The position numbers were made by a program, and so were the translations under genes. The notes under the pieces were generated by a model. It had not been told where the DNA came from and ran no database searches. It worked only from the letters and a program-made list of their open reading frames with translations. Shown in pieces: positions 19,250 to 28,775 of a stretch of 29,135 bases of DNA. The DNA is from Byssothecium circinans (lineage: Eukaryota; Ascomycota; Dothideomycetes; Pleosporales; Massarinaceae): assembly GCA_010015675.1 (NCBI GenBank), contig ML976985.1, forward strand, positions 1,269,992 through 1,299,126, given 5' to 3'. Position 1 is the first letter of the stretch; every line of letters starts with the position of its first letter.

Positions 19250-20723
19250 ATGCCGAAAACAAAACGGCGGCAAGTTCAACACGATGGCTTCCTACGGGTG
19301 ACTGATTTCTCCCTCGGGGGACGCAACGATGATCCGGATGTTGTTGTAGCATGGCCAAATGCTGCGGAAAATGATATCCCTAGCCCATTCCCGGAACAAC
19401 AACAACCAAAAACTTGCCGCGTATATCTCGAGCAATCTTCACCAAGGGCGGGAGACATGGCGAATATTACCCTACCTGAAAGGAAATGGGCAGAGTATGG
19501 TTGTGGTTTCTCGACGCCCTCTTTCGCTGCGGCTTTAGCACAATGTAAAGGCAAATTTCAAGAGCCACAAGGTTGGGGTGTCGACTTGTCAATTTACGGA
19601 AAGGACGACCTAACGAGTATGAGACTCTCCGCATTCTTCCGCGGCTCCGATGAATGCGTCATTTGTAAGGAACTCTGCAGAGAACGTCAAGAAACTTTAA
19701 GCTGAACTTATCCTAGTGTTTTTATCTTGCCGCGCTTCGTATTCTAAGCAGGTCGATTGTGCACTAGCCGCAATAATGCACGAAATGACCGAGCTGGATA
19801 AAATATATCAACCTATCCTCCAGGGCGCCGGTCTAACAGGCGAAGACTATTCAGGACTCTTCTTACTCCAGTTTTGTCACTGTGTCTTATCACATCAACG
19901 CCGCAGCCTTGATGAATTACAAAAACGGCAAAATGAGCTCTTGGAAACACTATCTCGGGTTAACGAAAATATCACGTCTTCGTTCCTAGAAAACATCGCC
20001 CGAAAATCCTTCGAATTCGATCGGCTACACCATGAAACGATAGCCATCATATCTGTCACCGAGGGTTTACTGGATGTCATGTCTGTGTCTGAGAATTTGA
20101 AGGAGTCGAAAAAGCTCCAGAGACTTGCAGTGGAGCTCAAGAGAATATGCCATGACTTGGGTCTTGCTACCTCAACGCTTGCGCCACGACTGGAGGAGAG
20201 ACTCAAATTCGTCGAGATCAGCCGCAACATTCGTGAATCGTCAAGTCTGTGGCTTCTCAGCCTGATGGCAGGAATTTTTCTGCCGCTTTCCCTCGCGTCT
20301 TCATTGCTTAGCATGCAGACCCGTCTATCCGACCTGCACTATCTTCTCTATGACTTTTGCGGGGTGATCGCAATCTTCGGTACACTCACAGTAGTTTGTG
20401 TGCGGCTTATCCGGCTGTTTGCATCTTACAAGGGTAACGTGCATGATGTATTTCATGTCCACACGGGGATTCATTGGGCCTTCATACTCCCCGAATGGAT
20501 GGTCGTTCTTTCCTCCTTTCTCGTCGGCATGATTAAAGACGAAGGCTTGGGCTTGAGAATTCTGGGATTTGGCACTGCATCTGCCATTGGCGCGTTCTTT
20601 CTCATTGCAGCTGTACGGGTCTTTATACATTACTGGAAGAAGAGGGAAGAGATTACACTTCGGGCAGCCTTTGTTCAAGTAATAACTGGGAATCAGGGGT
20701 CAACGGACCCAACCTTGGGATAG
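19250..20723 (+). CDS. CorA-like four-helix membrane protein, one intron
   Basis: Exon 1 is 19250-19664 and exon 2 is 19717-20723; the predicted 52 bp intron runs from GTAAGG at 19665 to TCCTAG at 19716. The junction restores frame and gives 473 residues. ATG 19250 is the first Met in an otherwise open exon. The N-terminal 140 residues are polar and unrecognised. Residues about 190-300 form a long charged helical region, followed by hydrophobic segments near 314-336, 345-371, 393-411 and 419-442. The first, with SLWLLSLMAGIFLPLSLASS, resembles TM1 of fungal CorA/ZntB-like metal transporters, but the pore signature GMN is replaced by SMQ. Magnesium transport is therefore doubtful. It could instead belong to the large fungal CorA-like family of unknown role. 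It is the first gene beside the AT-rich block and shows no RIP. Confidence 0.7.
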
Positions 20724-21005
20724 TAGCTCGAAGAGTGGTGAAGTTGGAATGGCACTTAGAAGCTTAGTACATTTCTTAGAGTTGATTATGATACGAGGAC
20801 GCGACTTATGGACACGCTAGGCACGCTAAAAAATACGCAACCTCCATTCCAGATGTGTCGTGAATCAAGACGCTGCATAATTCTATCATTCATATTTCCT
20901 ATAACATAGTTCACAAGCGAGTGAGCCATCCCATCACCACAAATATGACCCTCAACTATCAACCACGATGCATCAACAACACAATGCGCAAACCTCCTCA
21001 AATGA

Positions 21006-21038
21006 AGCTAGGATTATCCTAGCTATCCAATAGGATAG
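21006..21038. repeat. Two adjoining perfect palindromes
   Basis: AGCTAGGAT-T-ATCCTAGCT (21006-21024, 9 bp arms) runs into CTATCC-AATA-GGATAG (21023-21038, 6 bp arms). It lies about 280 bp past the CorA-like stop codon. It could form hairpins in RNA or be a remnant of a small inverted-repeat element. Confidence 0.6.
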
Positions 21039-21090
21039 TAACATTTTCTCACTCATAAAGTAGAGAGGATAATAGGCAGCACTCTATACC

Positions 21091-21338
21091 ATGGTATATA
21101 ATATGACCCCTTCTCTCCCTTCTCCCCCGCCGAAAGAGCTGCTACATTAATTCCCACGCACTCTCTCTCTTCCCACTTTCTCCTCTACTCTCTACTCTCC
21201 ACTGCTCTGCTCTGCTCGCTACCAACAGGTTCCTACATCACCTCACACCCCACATGCACCTCACCTCATATCACCTATCAATCTCAGACTCGCCACATCA
21301 CCCACACACGCGGAATATATCATAGAACAGAACAGAAA
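21091..21338 (+). promoter_or_regulatory. Promoter-like TATA plus CT-rich tract without an assigned gene
   Basis: A TATA-like GGTATATAATATGACC (21093 on) is followed by strongly pyrimidine-rich sequence (about 21110-21225, repeated CTCTC and CTGCTCTG), then a CA-rich leader with no G runs up to ATG 21339. This is the usual layout of a fungal housekeeping promoter and 5' leader. It points rightward, towards the 3' end of MPS1, where there is no plus-strand gene. A non-coding or antisense transcript is possible. Confidence 0.35.
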
Positions 21339-21979
21339 ATGCATCCCTTTTCATCGAAACTATGCAACTACACGTCCTTGCCCCTCTTCCCACTCCCACT
21401 CCCACTCTCACCCCCTATCTCCTCGCCCCAACTCATCACACCAATCCTCTATCCAGTCCCCTCTCCTCTCCTATCCTCCCAACGACACCACACCACACGA
21501 CAAGAACCAAGCACACAAAAAATCATTCAATCCCCGCCTTTTCCCCCTCCACCCAACAAAAAAACCTCAGCCCCAAGCGCCATGCAACCCGCAAGAAAAA
21601 TCGCTCCAAACGCTAAAAAGGTATATTTACACTAAAAAGAACCAAGCCCAATTCCAAGACCAAGCTCTAGACCGAGACCAGCATGATTCAATCCCCCATA
21701 CCCAAAAACCAGAACCGCAAAAAAAAAAAAACCAACAAGGCAAACCAGAAACAGAAAACAACGCCCGGTCATTAAAACAAGTCTTTTGAAATCGTATCCA
21801 TCGCGTAAGCGGGAGGTGGGGAGGAGGGAGGAAGGGGCGAGGGCGGTACGTCGTCTCATCCACAGTAGTCGGAGACCATTGGACGCAAGTATCCAAAGCT
21901 CCAGCCACGGAAGAAGAAACACAAAGACCGTGCCATCCAAAACAACAAGCTGCGAACAAAGCTCAAACGATGGCTCGTG

Positions 21980-23887
21980 CTAGCTCGGCGGCGTCTCCAA
22001 CAGCTGCGCAATCTTCGCATAAAACGTCGCCGGGTAGTGCGCAATCTCCTCCTCCGTCACCGCCGGTTTATTCGGATCTCTGCACCGATCCGCAACCTTA
22101 TGTATAACCTGGCGCAGCAGCTCCAGCGAAATCGGCAAGTCGTCGCCGCCATCGGGGTAGATGAACGGATCGGTGTCGTCGAGGAGTTCGGGGATGGTTG
22201 GCCGCTTCGCTGCGTCGCGGTCGAGACAGCGACGCATCGTTCGCTTGAGTCCGGGGGGGATGCGGACGCCTCCGACGCCAGTGTCCGGGAAGTCGATGTC
22301 GTGTTTCCTGTTGATGATGGCGAGGACGCGCGACATTTGGTTTGGGATATGTGCGAAAGGAGGACGGCTGTATACCATCTGGTATAAGATACACCCTAGA
22401 CTCCACACGTCGCTGGATTTGCCGAGTTTCATGTCCTTGACGGCGTTGCCGTTGGAGAGCTGGCCTTGCGAGCCGCCGGCGCAGTCTTCGAGGCTTTCGG
22501 GGGACATGTAGTTTGGGGTGCCGATGTGGGAGTCGCGGTGGACGTTGACGGTGTGGTCGACTTCGATGGCGTTGGCGATGCCGAAGTCGATGAGCTTGAG
22601 CCGGCCTTGCACTAGGACGAAGTTGGCGGGCTTGAGGTCCGAGTGGACTATGTCGTGGTCGTGGACGGCTCCGACGCACTCTAACATCTCTTTCCAGTAG
22701 AAGCGTGTGAAGCTCATGTCTAGTTTTGCATCGGCTTGGTCGAGCTTCATGCGGATGATGCGGGCTAGGTCGCTTTCGCCGAGCTCCATAAGCTGGGTCT
22801 GTTAGTGAAGGAACTTTATGATGTGTACTTGGACATTTAATGGTCACTGTACACGGGGTAAAAGGATATATACCACACTCAAAATTTGCCGCCCCTCATC
22901 AACCTCCCAGTCGTACAACCGCACGACCCTTTCCACGTTCTTGAGCTTGTTCAGGAGGTCGATTTCGCCCTTGAAACCTCGCACTGCAGCTTCATCAGCA
23001 TCCTCCAGCTTGACTCTCTTCAAAGCCAGCAGCTTGTAGTTTTCCGCCATGACACGGTACACGGCAGAGCTGCCTCCCCTTCCTATCCGGTCCATTTGCT
23101 GATAATGCTTTCCATTTACAGCCAGCGTACTCCTCTTTCTCCTTTCTCTTGTCTTTGTAGTCGCGGCACCGGCAGCAGCAGTAGCAGTTTCCAGGACAGA
23201 CATCTTTGGCGGAGGCGGCGGTGCAGGTCTTCTTGGTGTGTTTGCGCTTATAGGTTGCAAAGGCGCAGGCTTCTCTTGCGGTCTTGGTGCTGGTGCGGGC
23301 GATTGAGGTGCCGGTGGAGGTCGCATATGGTCATCTGCAGCCTTCATGACTGAGTCTTGGACATGAATCTTCATGATAGAGTCGGTGGCGTTCATTGAAT
23401 CCACCTTAGCGACCAACATGGGCAGATTCTCCTGGTCCTGCGATGGCGGGTGGTTGTGCTCATCTTCGCTCTGCGGTGTTCGTCTGAACCTCCTCATGGG
23501 CGCACCTCGCAGGCCAACTCTTTTTACGCGTAGACTGGGCGCAGGAGTGACGGTATCCTGCATGGGCGTATTTGTGCCGGATCCTCCGCTCCTCGAGATC
23601 TTCAACTTGGGTCGCCGTGACGCTTTTTCAGCTTTTTCTGGTGAGCCAAGCTCGCTTTGTGCCAGTAGTGCAGTCGTCAATGCACTCAATTTCATAGGTT
23701 GGGGGATCTCGTCGTCCGAACTGTCTCCAATGTCGATTTTTTGCATCATGGGCGCGTCTGCGGAGAAGCCTTGACTCTGTCCCAGCACACTCAATGGGGA
23801 GTCTCTTCGCGGCCGTATGGCTGATTGCGATCGCATGCGCCCGAGGCTGCTATATGAGCCCAACGGCGTGGGGGAGGCGGTAGCCAT
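21980..23887 (-). CDS. mps1: Mps1/TTK-type dual-specificity spindle-checkpoint kinase
   Basis: Exon 1 is 23887-22874 and exon 2 is 22792-21980; the 81 bp intron runs from GTATAT to ACCCAG, and the join gives ILSV-LMELGESDL in phase, 608 residues in all. Residues 1-255 are a low-complexity Ser/Pro/Arg-rich tail. The kinase domain spans about 264-548: IGRGGSSAVY loop (268-277), catalytic Lys 290 in LALKRVKLE, HSDLKPANF (388-396) with Ser in place of the HRD Arg as is typical of Mps1, DFG 408-410 in LKLIDFGIAN, activation loop RDSHIGTPNYMSPES. Known family members phosphorylate the kinetochore scaffold KNL1/Spc105 to recruit Bub proteins and act in spindle pole duplication in yeast. A 60-residue C-terminal extension follows. 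Identification is firm; the Met start and short N terminus are less certain. PTC7 lies upstream on the same strand. Confidence 0.92.
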
Positions 23888-24597
23888 TGCGGGCGGTGAA
23901 AGTGAAATTGAGCGCGGGCGGCGCGTTGCGGGTGTCGGGCTATCTATGGTCGCGCGGTAGTTGTAGACAGATAGCGAATGTCGACTGTAGTGTTAGTGGA
24001 GCATGCATAAGGCGCGGCGGCTTTCGTCGTTGTAGGGATGTGGCAGAGGTGGATCTGGAGAGACTCGATGGTGGTGCGCGCGTAGAATGGTGCGTCCGAG
24101 CGTGCAGATGTCGTCGCGAGGGACAACCGCCGGTAAACAAACAGGACGGAACCGCCACTACAAAACGTTCAACATGAACTCTATTTCACTGTCACGTGTT
24201 ATCGTTGCATGTGAAGAGCACTGCTTAATGTGGTCATTAAGATCAACTACAAACGAGTCTCGGACAGCACTATTTGGACATATATCATTCGTTCCGGCAA
24301 ATACAAATGGATCATTGCAAGTCTCGCAATAGGATGCGTGGTTACCGACGTGTGCAGTTGGGGGAAGTAGATGTGACTATCAAAGAACAAGAACGCACGA
24401 AGTCTACCTTTGCCCAGTTCAAAGATTGCAGAGCCTCTACTATACATCAAGGTTCCACCGTCAAACCACCACGTCTTTCTAAAAAGAACATGAACAGCAT
24501 CCCAAACTGCTACCATCCAGCAGGTCTTTCTATGAATGATCAGAATAATCCGCCCAACGCCGACCCATGCAAATCTACAATACAGAATCTCCAAGAC
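23888..24597. other. Intergenic region: MPS1 promoter and PTC7 3' end
   Basis: The 710 bp lie between two minus-strand genes. The part next to 23887 should hold the MPS1 promoter and 5' leader. A TCACGTG E-box-like site lies near 24191. Small frames on both strands are without recognisable content. Confidence 0.5.
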
Positions 24598-25896
24598 TTA
24601 TGCAGCTGGCTCTTCCACCACAATCGCCACCACGGCAGCAATATCATCCGGTTTCCCACCATGCCAGTTCTCCCCAGGGTAGTACTTCTGCACTTCTTTC
24701 GCGAACGGTCCATCCCGGCGTGTGTTCAGACTCGTCTCTTTTGCCTCCTTTGCGATAGCAATAGCAACCCTAGCCTGCAGCGAATCTGCACCAGCCCTGG
24801 TCTCCGTATCAGCTTGCGCCAGTTCGCGCAACTCGTGGCCGACTTCCATGGCACCATCTTTGTCCACCCACGCACCAACATCCACCATATTCCGGCTCAC
24901 AATGCCCAGCACGTCCTGTGGACTGAGATTATCCCAGACGCCATCGGTGGCGAAGATGAGCACATCGCCATGGCGCACCCGGTGATGCGTTACACTCGAC
25001 ACCTTGGGAAGGTCAGACAAGGTGCTCGGCCCACCGAACACCGCCATCTGAACGAGCATGCGCTGGGGGGTTTTGGAGAGCTGAAAGGGCGTGTTGAAGG
25101 CGTGCGTCTGCGGTTGCGTAAAGTGTCGTACTGCATTCAAGCCGAGATGCATGAAGCCTGAATCTCCGAGATTCGCTACTTCAACGTGGCCATTTGCTTC
25201 TGCGACCGCCAGACATGCCGTGCTGCCGCCTCCAACAATGCTCTTGTCTTCTATAACTTCGTCATACCCGGCTTGGAGGAGATCCTTCGGATGTAACGAT
25301 GTCGTGTTGGAATGGCGTGGCCATGCTCGCGCTGCGCAAGCCATGTACTCGCACAGGCCGTGGGAGAAGTCGGCGGGATCGATTCCGGATTCGACCCAGC
25401 CGCCTACCCCGTCTGCGACGCCAAATGCAGTGGTCTTTGTCGTGCCGACTTGGCTGTAGAAGAAGGCATCCTGTCCACTCCTTGCCCTTGTTCGCCTATC
25501 TTTTGCGCTCTTGCACTCCCTCAGATCGGGCGGATTGCTCTTGCTGGGGTCGAAGATATCATGAGTGTACAGGTTGCCTTTGGCGTCGAATTTGTGGTTT
25601 TTGGCGGAGTAGGATGCGGCGACGTGGTATGAGACTTGGGGTGATGCGTCCCATTTATGCGCCGAGGAGTGAAAGGAGCGAAGGCCGATGGTAGCCGGGC
25701 TTGTATCTCTGTTCAGTGGACATATTTGCGGCGCGTACAAAGAGAAGGTACGGTTCGGATTCGCTTGAGAGGTTCGAAGGGCATGCGCGGGCGCAAGAAG
25801 CGAGGACGTGGATAGGGAGAGTAGGAGGAAACGTGCTGATGTAGCTCGCGAGGCGCAATATGGAAACCGAACGGCGCCGGTGATCGCTGAAGTCAT
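24598..25896 (-). CDS. ptc7: PTC7-like mitochondrial PP2C-family protein phosphatase
   Basis: An intronless frame of 432 residues starts at ATG 25896; the codon two triplets earlier is TTG and is not used. PP2C metal-dependent Ser/Thr phosphatase motifs of the PTC7/PPTC7/azr1 branch are in order: GQDAFF with metal-binding Asp 143, ADGVGGW (161-167), GGGSTA (222-227), NLGDSGF (242-248), ATDGVWDNL (316-324), and KPDDIAAVVAIV (415-426). The N terminus is Ser/Ala/Leu/Arg-rich without acidic residues for about 45 residues and contains RSFHSS (73-78), resembling a mitochondrial processing site. In yeast Ptc7 dephosphorylates Coq7 and other matrix proteins and supports coenzyme Q synthesis; that role is by homology. 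The length suits the family. It is divergent from PRP4. Confidence 0.9.
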   Translation of the reverse strand: MTSAITGAVRFPYCASRATSARFLLLSLSTSSLLAPAHALRTSQANPNRTFSLYAPQICPLNRDTSPATIGLRSFHSSAHKWDASPQVSYHVAASYSAKNHKFDAKGNLYTHDIFDPSKSNPPDLRECKSAKDRRTRARSGQDAFFYSQVGTTKTTAFGVADGVGGWVESGIDPADFSHGLCEYMACAARAWPRHSNTTSLHPKDLLQAGYDEVIEDKSIVGGGSTACLAVAEANGHVEVANLGDSGFMHLGLNAVRHFTQPQTHAFNTPFQLSKTPQRMLVQMAVFGGPSTLSDLPKVSSVTHHRVRHGDVLIFATDGVWDNLSPQDVLGIVSRNMVDVGAWVDKDGAMEVGHELRELAQADTETRAGADSLQARVAIAIAKEAKETSLNTRRDGPFAKEVQKYYPGENWHGGKPDDIAAVVAIVVEEPAA

Positions 25897-26673
25897 GGCC
25901 AAAGCCCAGGCCTAGGGAGGTAGATCAGCATCCAAGCATCGGTAGGATTGCGCGTGATGTGGCTGTGAACATGTTGAAGTACCTTTGCAGGGTGTGAAAG
26001 AAAAGGACGGGAAATTTTGGACTAGGGAAGATCTACGAAGGATGGCCACATGCGGCTCTGCGTCGCGCTGAAATCCTGCTGCTAAGCAGCGACAACTGAA
26101 TCCTGAACCATGGGCTTGGTTGAGCTAGAGGAATGAAAGAGAAATCTTTTGGGTTGAGGAATACGTGGAATATGAGACGGGCCATGGCGTCATGCCGATG
26201 CGACTAGCTGAGGGCCGAGCCCGAGAAAGTAAGTACTTACAATGAAGAGGAAGATGCTGAGCATGCTTCGATCCCAGCTGGCATGGACTAGAAAGGTCAA
26301 TTAAGAGGCTCCGGCCTCTGTTTGCTTAAGAGTCGTTTGCAGTCCAGTTGTTTGTAGCTGTACATGTAGGCCAACGGCACTGGGGTTTCATCCATACGTA
26401 CTGTACACGTGACTGCAGCCTCACCTAAGCTTTACTGCAGAGGGATCCGTTCGACGGATCAACCATGTACGTAATGCCAGCTCTAATGGATACAAGCCTC
26501 ATATAGACATACAAACACTGCGTTTCTACTGCGACTGCCAGCTGCAGATACGACCAGCTTTCCGGACAGCCCTATCGGATAAACGCCGGCCCGACTGAGA
26601 TATCTTTTGGATCCACTGCCTTGCAGCCCCACGACAGCGTCTACTCCCCGCACCGCGAGCGACAACCGACACA
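25897..26673. promoter_or_regulatory. Divergent intergenic region upstream of PTC7 and PRP4
   Basis: The 777 bp separate the start codons of two divergent genes, so both promoters lie here. Visible sites include CACGTGAC at about 26406 and a perfect 7 bp-arm palindrome GATCCGT-TCG-ACGGATC at 26444-26460, roughly 210 bp before the PRP4 start. No TATA element is obvious in front of either gene. No coding sequence is seen. Confidence 0.55.
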
Positions 26674-28224
26674 ATGAGCATGCATCCGGCGCGGCAGGCG
26701 TATGTGGAAGAAGATGCTGACGAGGATATGGGGGGGATTGATTTGGCAAACGTGCCGCTCGATCGCGACTATTACATGCCCTCAAGCATTCCCGGTCAGG
26801 CCAACGAGAAAGCGTCCGAAGTGCTGTCACAGTTGGACAAGAAACGACGCGCCGCCCAGATTCTCGTTCCCACAGCCAACAAAGATATCAAAGCACAACT
26901 ACGGGCGCGAGGCGAACCCATCACCTTGTTCGGCGAAGGTCCCTCCGAGCGTCGCGACCGGCTGCGAGCTCTTTTGTTCGAGGCAAAAGAAGAGGCGGGC
27001 GAAGATGGCGATATACAAATGCAAGAGGCAGAAGAGCCTGCCGGTGATGTAGAGGAAGAGTTCTATACTGCAGGCACGCCATCGCTACTGGAAGCTCGCA
27101 AGGACATCGCAAAGTACTCCTTACCTCGCGCAAAAGAGCGCGTCGCATTTCAGCGCCGCGAAGCCACGATACCGCTGAAGACACACATTGAATTCCGCAA
27201 CCGTATCAAGCACCAACTCAAGGGCTTCGACTTGTACGGATCGCAAACTGCCGACCGCCCGGTCAGTATCGTTCGCTTCTCGCCCAACGGTCAGTATGTC
27301 GCATACGGAAGTTTCGGCGGCCAGGTCAAGCTGCTCGAGATACCAAGTCTTCAGCAAAAGAAGGCGTATAGAGGAGCGCATGCCGAGCGTACGACTGGCA
27401 TTGATTGGTTTCCGGGTGCTACTCTTCCCGGGACGACAGTATCATCATCGAGCGTCAATTTCATAAGCGGCGGGGGAGGGGGGAAGGTGCAGCTGTGGTC
27501 TCTTGATGATGAAAAGCCGCTACGGACCTTGGAAGGTCACACCGAACGAGTCTGCCGAGTAGCCTTCCACCCCTCTGGCCGCTATCTTGCATCTGCATCC
27601 GAAGACACTACATGGCGTCTCTGGGACGTCAATACCGGCCAAGAGTTACTTCTCCAAGAAGGCCACTCAAAAGAAGTCTACTCTGTCAGCTTCAACGGCG
27701 ACGGCTCTCTTGTAGCAACCGGCGGATTGGACAGCATCGGCCGAGTCTGGGATGTGCGCAGCGGGCGCGTGATTTTCTTGTTAGAGAGTCATATCAAGCC
27801 CATCTACGGCATAGATTGGAGTACCGACGGACACCGACTTCTCACTGGCTCGGGTGATGGGTTCATGAAATGCTGGGACGTGCGCGCAATGCGAGAAACG
27901 AATTCCATCGCCGCAAACTCGGGAGGTGTTACCGACCTACGCTGGTTCAAAGGCACGGACGGCCCCCTAAGCGGCGTGCCATTGCAAGAAAATGAAACTG
28001 GAGAGCCCCTACCGAAGAAGGCATCAACCTTGGTTGTCTCATCCGGCTTCGACAAGAATATCCAGGTTTTCTCTGCAGACGACTGGGCTCACTGCAAGAT
28101 GCTCCAAGGACACTCCCAAGCTGTCCTCAGTACCGACGTGAGCAGTGACGCAAGTTGGATTGTCAGCGGTGGCAAAGATCGAACCGTGAAGCTCTGGGCA
28201 AGAGATGACCAGGAAGGGATATGA
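26674..28224 (+). CDS. prp4: PRP4 (PRPF4) U4/U6 snRNP WD40 protein
   Basis: A single exon encodes 516 residues, the usual length for the family. Residues about 68-105 (NKDIKAQLRARGEPITLFGE, then GPSERRDRLR) form the SFM/PRP4 motif that contacts PRP3 and U4/U6 snRNA. An acidic linker and a basic helix (140-185) follow. Then comes a seven-blade WD40 propeller from about 190 to 510, with clear repeats ending VQLW (272-275), WRLWD (314-318), GRVWD (356-360), MKCWD (398-402) and VKLW (505-508), and GH dipeptides at 288, 330 and 479. The protein is a core part of U4/U6.U5 tri-snRNP and is required for spliceosome activation. It is unrelated to the S. pombe kinase also called Prp4. ATG 26674 is well supported, as MSMHPARQAY precedes the conserved acidic N terminus. 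Confidence 0.95.
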   Translation: MSMHPARQAYVEEDADEDMGGIDLANVPLDRDYYMPSSIPGQANEKASEVLSQLDKKRRAAQILVPTANKDIKAQLRARGEPITLFGEGPSERRDRLRALLFEAKEEAGEDGDIQMQEAEEPAGDVEEEFYTAGTPSLLEARKDIAKYSLPRAKERVAFQRREATIPLKTHIEFRNRIKHQLKGFDLYGSQTADRPVSIVRFSPNGQYVAYGSFGGQVKLLEIPSLQQKKAYRGAHAERTTGIDWFPGATLPGTTVSSSSVNFISGGGGGKVQLWSLDDEKPLRTLEGHTERVCRVAFHPSGRYLASASEDTTWRLWDVNTGQELLLQEGHSKEVYSVSFNGDGSLVATGGLDSIGRVWDVRSGRVIFLLESHIKPIYGIDWSTDGHRLLTGSGDGFMKCWDVRAMRETNSIAANSGGVTDLRWFKGTDGPLSGVPLQENETGEPLPKKASTLVVSSGFDKNIQVFSADDWAHCKMLQGHSQAVLSTDVSSDASWIVSGGKDRTVKLWARDDQEGI

Positions 28225-28775
28225 AGAGATCTGACAACCCGGGATATCGTGGGCACCAGTCATTCGGGCCGAACGCGACCGGCAGTTCTACTGACATTTT
28301 AGGGGCATGAGTAAACATGAGGCATGAGGCAACGGTGCCAGAGTCACATCTCAAGTGAGGACTCAGGAGGTGTACATTCTGAGATTGGAAGGATTTTGCT
28401 GCACTATGCAGGGGTGACCACCAGCACCATCTATCTACGATCCGGTCGACTAGCGACGAGCGATTTACGGAGACACGAAGCTCAGATTTGGAGCCCTAGC
28501 ATGAGATGTGAGGGATATGACGGCATCGGATTCTAGTACAAATGAAAGGCAAGACTCTCCCATTTTGTTACCCTACCCAACGACGTTGTACAAAGCCACC
28601 ATTTGTCTTGCCCATTGATCATGATACTTCCCATTCTTTTCCTTCTGACTTCGCAGCATACATTCCGATTGTTGTGGTGGTCAGCGCGCTGGTAACTCGT
28701 CTGCCCTGCGACGACGCGCACAGACATCGCGCGTTCACCGTCAAGGCCCGTCTTGCCATGAGGTTAAGCTAGCTG
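28225..28775. other. PRP4 3' flank without a supported gene
   Basis: The 550 bp of ordinary composition have only short frames and no recognisable domain. They should contain the PRP4 3' UTR and polyadenylation site. They end where the pogo-like terminus begins. Confidence 0.5.

Larger units (their letters stand above)
20724..21979. other. Intergenic region between the CorA-like gene and MPS1
   Basis: No homologous gene is seen on either strand. It would hold the 3' ends of the two convergent genes. It contains adjacent perfect palindromes (21006-21038), a promoter-like tract (about 21091-21338) and a low-complexity Pro/Ser frame (21339-21635) that I do not accept as a gene. A run of at least 12 A lies near 21720. 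Confidence 0.5.

Noticed and set aside
19895..20314. 139-residue minus frame
   Set aside because: Antisense to the helical region of the CorA-like gene; Ser/Arg-rich shadow.
20786..21001. 71-residue minus frame downstream of the CorA-like gene
   Set aside because: Reads like protein in places but no family recognised, short, and no promoter or intron evidence; left as unassigned.
21339..21635. 98-residue Pro/Ser/Leu-rich plus frame after the promoter-like tract
   Set aside because: Low-complexity product of pyrimidine-rich DNA with no domain or signal peptide; kept only as a possible non-coding transcript.
22098..22847. 249-residue minus-strand frame, Arg/Pro/His-rich
   Set aside because: Shifted frame over the MPS1 kinase exon; composition is that of an out-of-frame reading of GC-rich codons.
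23373..23774. 133-residue plus frame
   Set aside because: Antisense to the low-complexity N terminus of MPS1.
24274..25161. 295-residue plus-strand frame
   Set aside because: Antisense to the PTC7 gene, whose PP2C motifs are unmistakable; no domain recognised on the plus strand.
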